From an uncultured beta proteobacterium (GTDB taxonomy: Bacteria > Pseudomonadota > Gammaproteobacteria > Burkholderiales > SG8-39): 6,700 bases of DNA. Position 1 is the stretch's first letter, and each line of letters begins with the position of its first letter. The stretch spans positions 1 to 6,700 of the forward strand of contig CAIPUP010000039.1 of assembly GCA_903868285.1 (NCBI GenBank). Direction: 5' to 3'. The notes beneath the pieces are model-generated. The model was not told where the DNA came from. It was given only the letters and a program-made list of their open reading frames with translations, and ran no database searches. A program made the position numbers and the translations under genes. Below are positions 4,729-6,700 of this stretch, in pieces.

Positions 4729-6700
4729 ATGCCAAAGCGTCAGTCTGTTTCTGAGACCAACCGCCCTAGTCAGCCTGCGCCGTCGCGCGAGGTGGATCGC
4801 GCGGATCATGCGCACCGTGTATCGCCGTTGCGCTATGGCATCCGGCCGCTGTCGCCGGCGGCGCATCTGTTCGAGGTCTGGTGCGAGGTCGATGCACCGG
4901 ACCCGGCCGGTCAGCGCCTCGCCCTGCCGGCCTGGATACCCGGCAGCTACATGATTCGCGAGTACGCCCGGCATGTGGTGCAGATCGAGGCCAGGGCGCT
5001 ACCGACAGCTACCGGATCAAGTTCGCGTTCTGGTTCGCGCGCCAATTCCCGGGCACGCGGCGCGTCCGTGGCGCTGGAGAAAATCGACAAGCACACCTGG
5101 CAGGCGGCAGCGCTGGCGCCGGGCTCGACGCTGCAGATCCGGATGCAGGTCTACGCCTGGGATCTGTCGGTGCGTGGCGCGCATCTGGATGACAGCCATG
5201 GCTTTTTCAATGGCGCCTGCGTGTTCTTGCAGGTGCTCGGCCAGACCGACCGACCCTGCGCGCTGGAGATCGTCGCGCCGCAGGGCGCGCGCTATCGCGA
5301 CTGGCGCGTCGCCACCGCCATGCCGCGCGCCAAGGCGACACCACGCTGGGGCTTCGGTCACTATCACGCCGCCGACTATGACGCGCTGATTGATCATCCG
5401 GTCGAGATGGGTACGTTTGCCCTGGCCAGTTTTCGTGCCGGTGGCGTGCCGCATCACGTCGCCATCACCGGTGTGCAGCAGGCCGACCAGCGCTTGCTGT
5501 GCGCCGATCTGCAGCGTGTCTGCCAGCAGCAGATCGATCTGTTCGGTGCGCCGCCGCCGTTTGCCGAGTATCTGTTTCAGGTGATGGTGGTGGGCGAGGG
5601 CTATGGCGGGCTGGAGCATCGCGCCTCGACCGCCTTGCTGTGCGCGCGCAATGATCTGGCGCGTGCCGGGGTCGATACGCCCGCGCGCAGCGAGGCCTAC
5701 CGGGGCTTTCTCGGCCTGTGCAGCCATGAGTACTTCCATGCCTGGAACGTCAAGCGCATCCGCCCGGCCGCCTTTACGCCCTATGACCTCACGCGCGAAA
5801 ACTACACCCGGCTGCTGTGGCTGTTCGAGGGCGTGACCTCCTACTACGACGATCTGGCGCTGCTGCGCTGTGGCTTGCTCAGCCGCACGCAGTACCTCGA
5901 GACACTCGCGCGCAGCCTGACCACGCTGCGTCGCACCCCGGGCGATGCCCGCCAGAGCCTGGCCGAGTCGAGCTTTGATGCCTGGATCAAGTACTACCGC
6001 CAGGACGAGAACTCACCCAATGCCCAGACCAGCTACTACCTCAAGGGCAGCCTGGTGGCGCTCACACTTGATCTGCATATCCGCTTGCACAGCGCCGGGC
6101 GCAAGTCGCTGGACGATGTCATGCGGCTGTTGTGGCGACGGCATGGCCGCAGTGGTGTCGGTCTGGCCGAGGACGGCTTCGCGGCACTGGCCGAGCAGGC
6201 CAGCGGGCTGTCGCTGCGGCCACTGCTGCGACGACTGCTGCAGGGCACGGCAGCACTGCCGCTGGCGCCGCTGCTCAAGGCACATGGCCTGTCGCTGCTT
6301 TGGCGCGCCGCCGAGTCGCTGGGCGATCGCGGAGGGCGGTCGCCTTCCAGCCGCGCTGATGCGCTGCGTCGCCGGCCGGTGCTGGGGGTGCGCGTCAAGA
6401 GCGAAGGCAGTGATCTGCGTCTGACGCATGTGCTCGAGGGCGGCACGGCGCAGCAGGCCGGTCTGTCGGCCGGCGATCTGATCGTGGCCATCGACGGACT
6501 GCGTCCGGGCAGTGCTGGTCTGGATGCAGCGCTGCGTGGTCGACGCGTCGGTGAGCGCGTGCGGGTGCATGCGTTTCGCCGCGATGAGCTGCGCCAGTTC
6601 GAGGTGCGCCTGGCTGCGGCACCGGCCGATACCGCCGAGCTGCATTGGGATGACCTCAAGACATCGTCAAAAAAATCAATTAAATCAATAACTTACGATG
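4729..6700 (+). CDS. M61-family (glycyl aminopeptidase-like) zinc metallopeptidase with C-terminal PDZ domain, 3' end outside window
   Basis: The frame is open from ATG 4729 to the right edge (657 codons, no stop). After a polar N-terminal stretch of about 33 residues comes the M61 N-terminal beta domain, with LPAWIPGSYMIREYARHV at 66-83 and ALEKIDKHTW from 115. The catalytic domain has GGLEH at 293-297, where many relatives have a GxMEN-like motif. The zinc site HEYFHAWNVKRIRP begins at H333 (ligands H333 and H337, catalytic E334), and the third ligand is E367 in LWLFEGVTSYYDD. A PDZ domain spans about 550-632 (VLGVRV, then GTAQQAGLSAGDLIVAIDG). M61 peptidases cleave N-terminal Gly or Ala; no signal peptide is seen, so it is probably cytoplasmic. 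Length already matches the family (about 600 residues), so the stop is probably near. The start has only a weak GAG site (4720-4722), but no other in-frame ATG occurs before Met75. There is no obvious link to the molybdenum genes. A Ser/Arg-rich segment (91-113) and an AT-rich Lys/Ser/Ile tail are unusual. Confidence 0.92.
   Translation, partial: MPKRQSVSETNRPSQPAPSREVDRADHAHRVSPLRYGIRPLSPAAHLFEVWCEVDAPDPAGQRLALPAWIPGSYMIREYARHVVQIEARALPTATGSSSRSGSRANSRARGASVALEKIDKHTWQAAALAPGSTLQIRMQVYAWDLSVRGAHLDDSHGFFNGACVFLQVLGQTDRPCALEIVAPQGARYRDWRVATAMPRAKATPRWGFGHYHAADYDALIDHPVEMGTFALASFRAGGVPHHVAITGVQQADQRLLCADLQRVCQQQIDLFGAPPPFAEYLFQVMVVGEGYGGLEHRASTALLCARNDLARAGVDTPARSEAYRGFLGLCSHEYFHAWNVKRIRPAAFTPYDLTRENYTRLLWLFEGVTSYYDDLALLRCGLLSRTQYLETLARSLTTLRRTPGDARQSLAESSFDAWIKYYRQDENSPNAQTSYYLKGSLVALTLDLHIRLHSAGRKSLDDVMRLLWRRHGRSGVGLAEDGFAALAEQASGLSLRPLLRRLLQGTAALPLAPLLKAHGLSLLWRAAESLGDRGGRSPSSRADALRRRPVLGVRVKSEGSDLRLTHVLEGGTAQQAGLSAGDLIVAIDGLRPGSAGLDAALRGRRVGERVRVHAFRRDELRQFEVRLAAAPADTAELHWDDLKTSSKKSIKSITYD

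Noticed and set aside
4973..5389. Alternative plus-strand frame suggesting a frameshift in the peptidase
   Set aside because: The family blocks before (WIPGSYMIREY) and after (ALEKIDKHTW, HEYFHAWN) are in one continuous frame from 4729, so no frameshift is needed.
5017..5739. Minus-strand open frame of 240 codons inside the peptidase region
   Set aside because: It is antisense to the M61 reading frame, which has the zinc motif and PDZ domain. The antisense translation is low-complexity and resembles nothing recognisable.

Overview
The window is GC-rich and tightly packed. It looks like a chromosomal segment of a proteobacterium. Betaproteobacteria are the best guess, because the first gene ends like a Bug/TctC-type solute-binding protein, a family greatly expanded there, and because an M61 peptidase and a three-subunit-type molybdenum hydroxylase locus occur together. 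That placement is inference. No RNA genes, CRISPR arrays, insertion sequences or phage genes were seen.

Layout, left to right. (1) At 2-205 (+) is the C-terminal end of a TctC/Bug-like binding protein. It converges, across a 23-bp gap holding a small inverted repeat, on (2) a minus-strand operon read from 2731 down to 229. The operon encodes a CoxS-like [2Fe-2S] subunit (2243-2731), a CoxM-like FAD subunit (1371-2186) and a stand-alone MetE-C-terminal-like zinc methyltransferase (229-1374). The last two genes overlap by ATGA. (3) A 207-bp divergent control region (2732-2938) contains a perfect 8+8 inverted repeat and a repeated CGCGCAAT element. (4) On the plus strand follow an XdhC/CoxI-family molybdenum-cofactor maturation protein (2939-3946) and a MocA/MobA-like nucleotidyltransferase (4027-4665). 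(5) An M61-family metallopeptidase with a C-terminal PDZ domain starts at 4729 and runs off the right edge.

How the parts fit. CoxS and CoxM are the electron-transfer subunits of a xanthine-oxidase-family hydroxylase. XdhC and the MocA-like enzyme are the typical factors that prepare and insert the molybdopterin cytosine dinucleotide cofactor into such an enzyme. The main surprise is that the catalytic molybdenum-binding large subunit (CoxL/XdhB type) is absent, although both ends of the S-M operon lie inside the window. A zinc methyltransferase of the MetE-C family, apparently translationally coupled to the FAD subunit, sits at the end of the operon. Either the large subunit is encoded elsewhere, or the locus has been rearranged. 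A link between demethylation and hydroxylation of an unknown substrate, possibly imported with help from the neighbouring binding protein, is a reasonable but unproven idea.

Smaller features include hairpins directly at the stop codons of the coxS-like and xdhC-like genes, a 21-bp imperfect tandem duplication and a seven-codon upstream ORF before the mocA-like gene, and two compositionally odd segments in the M61 peptidase.
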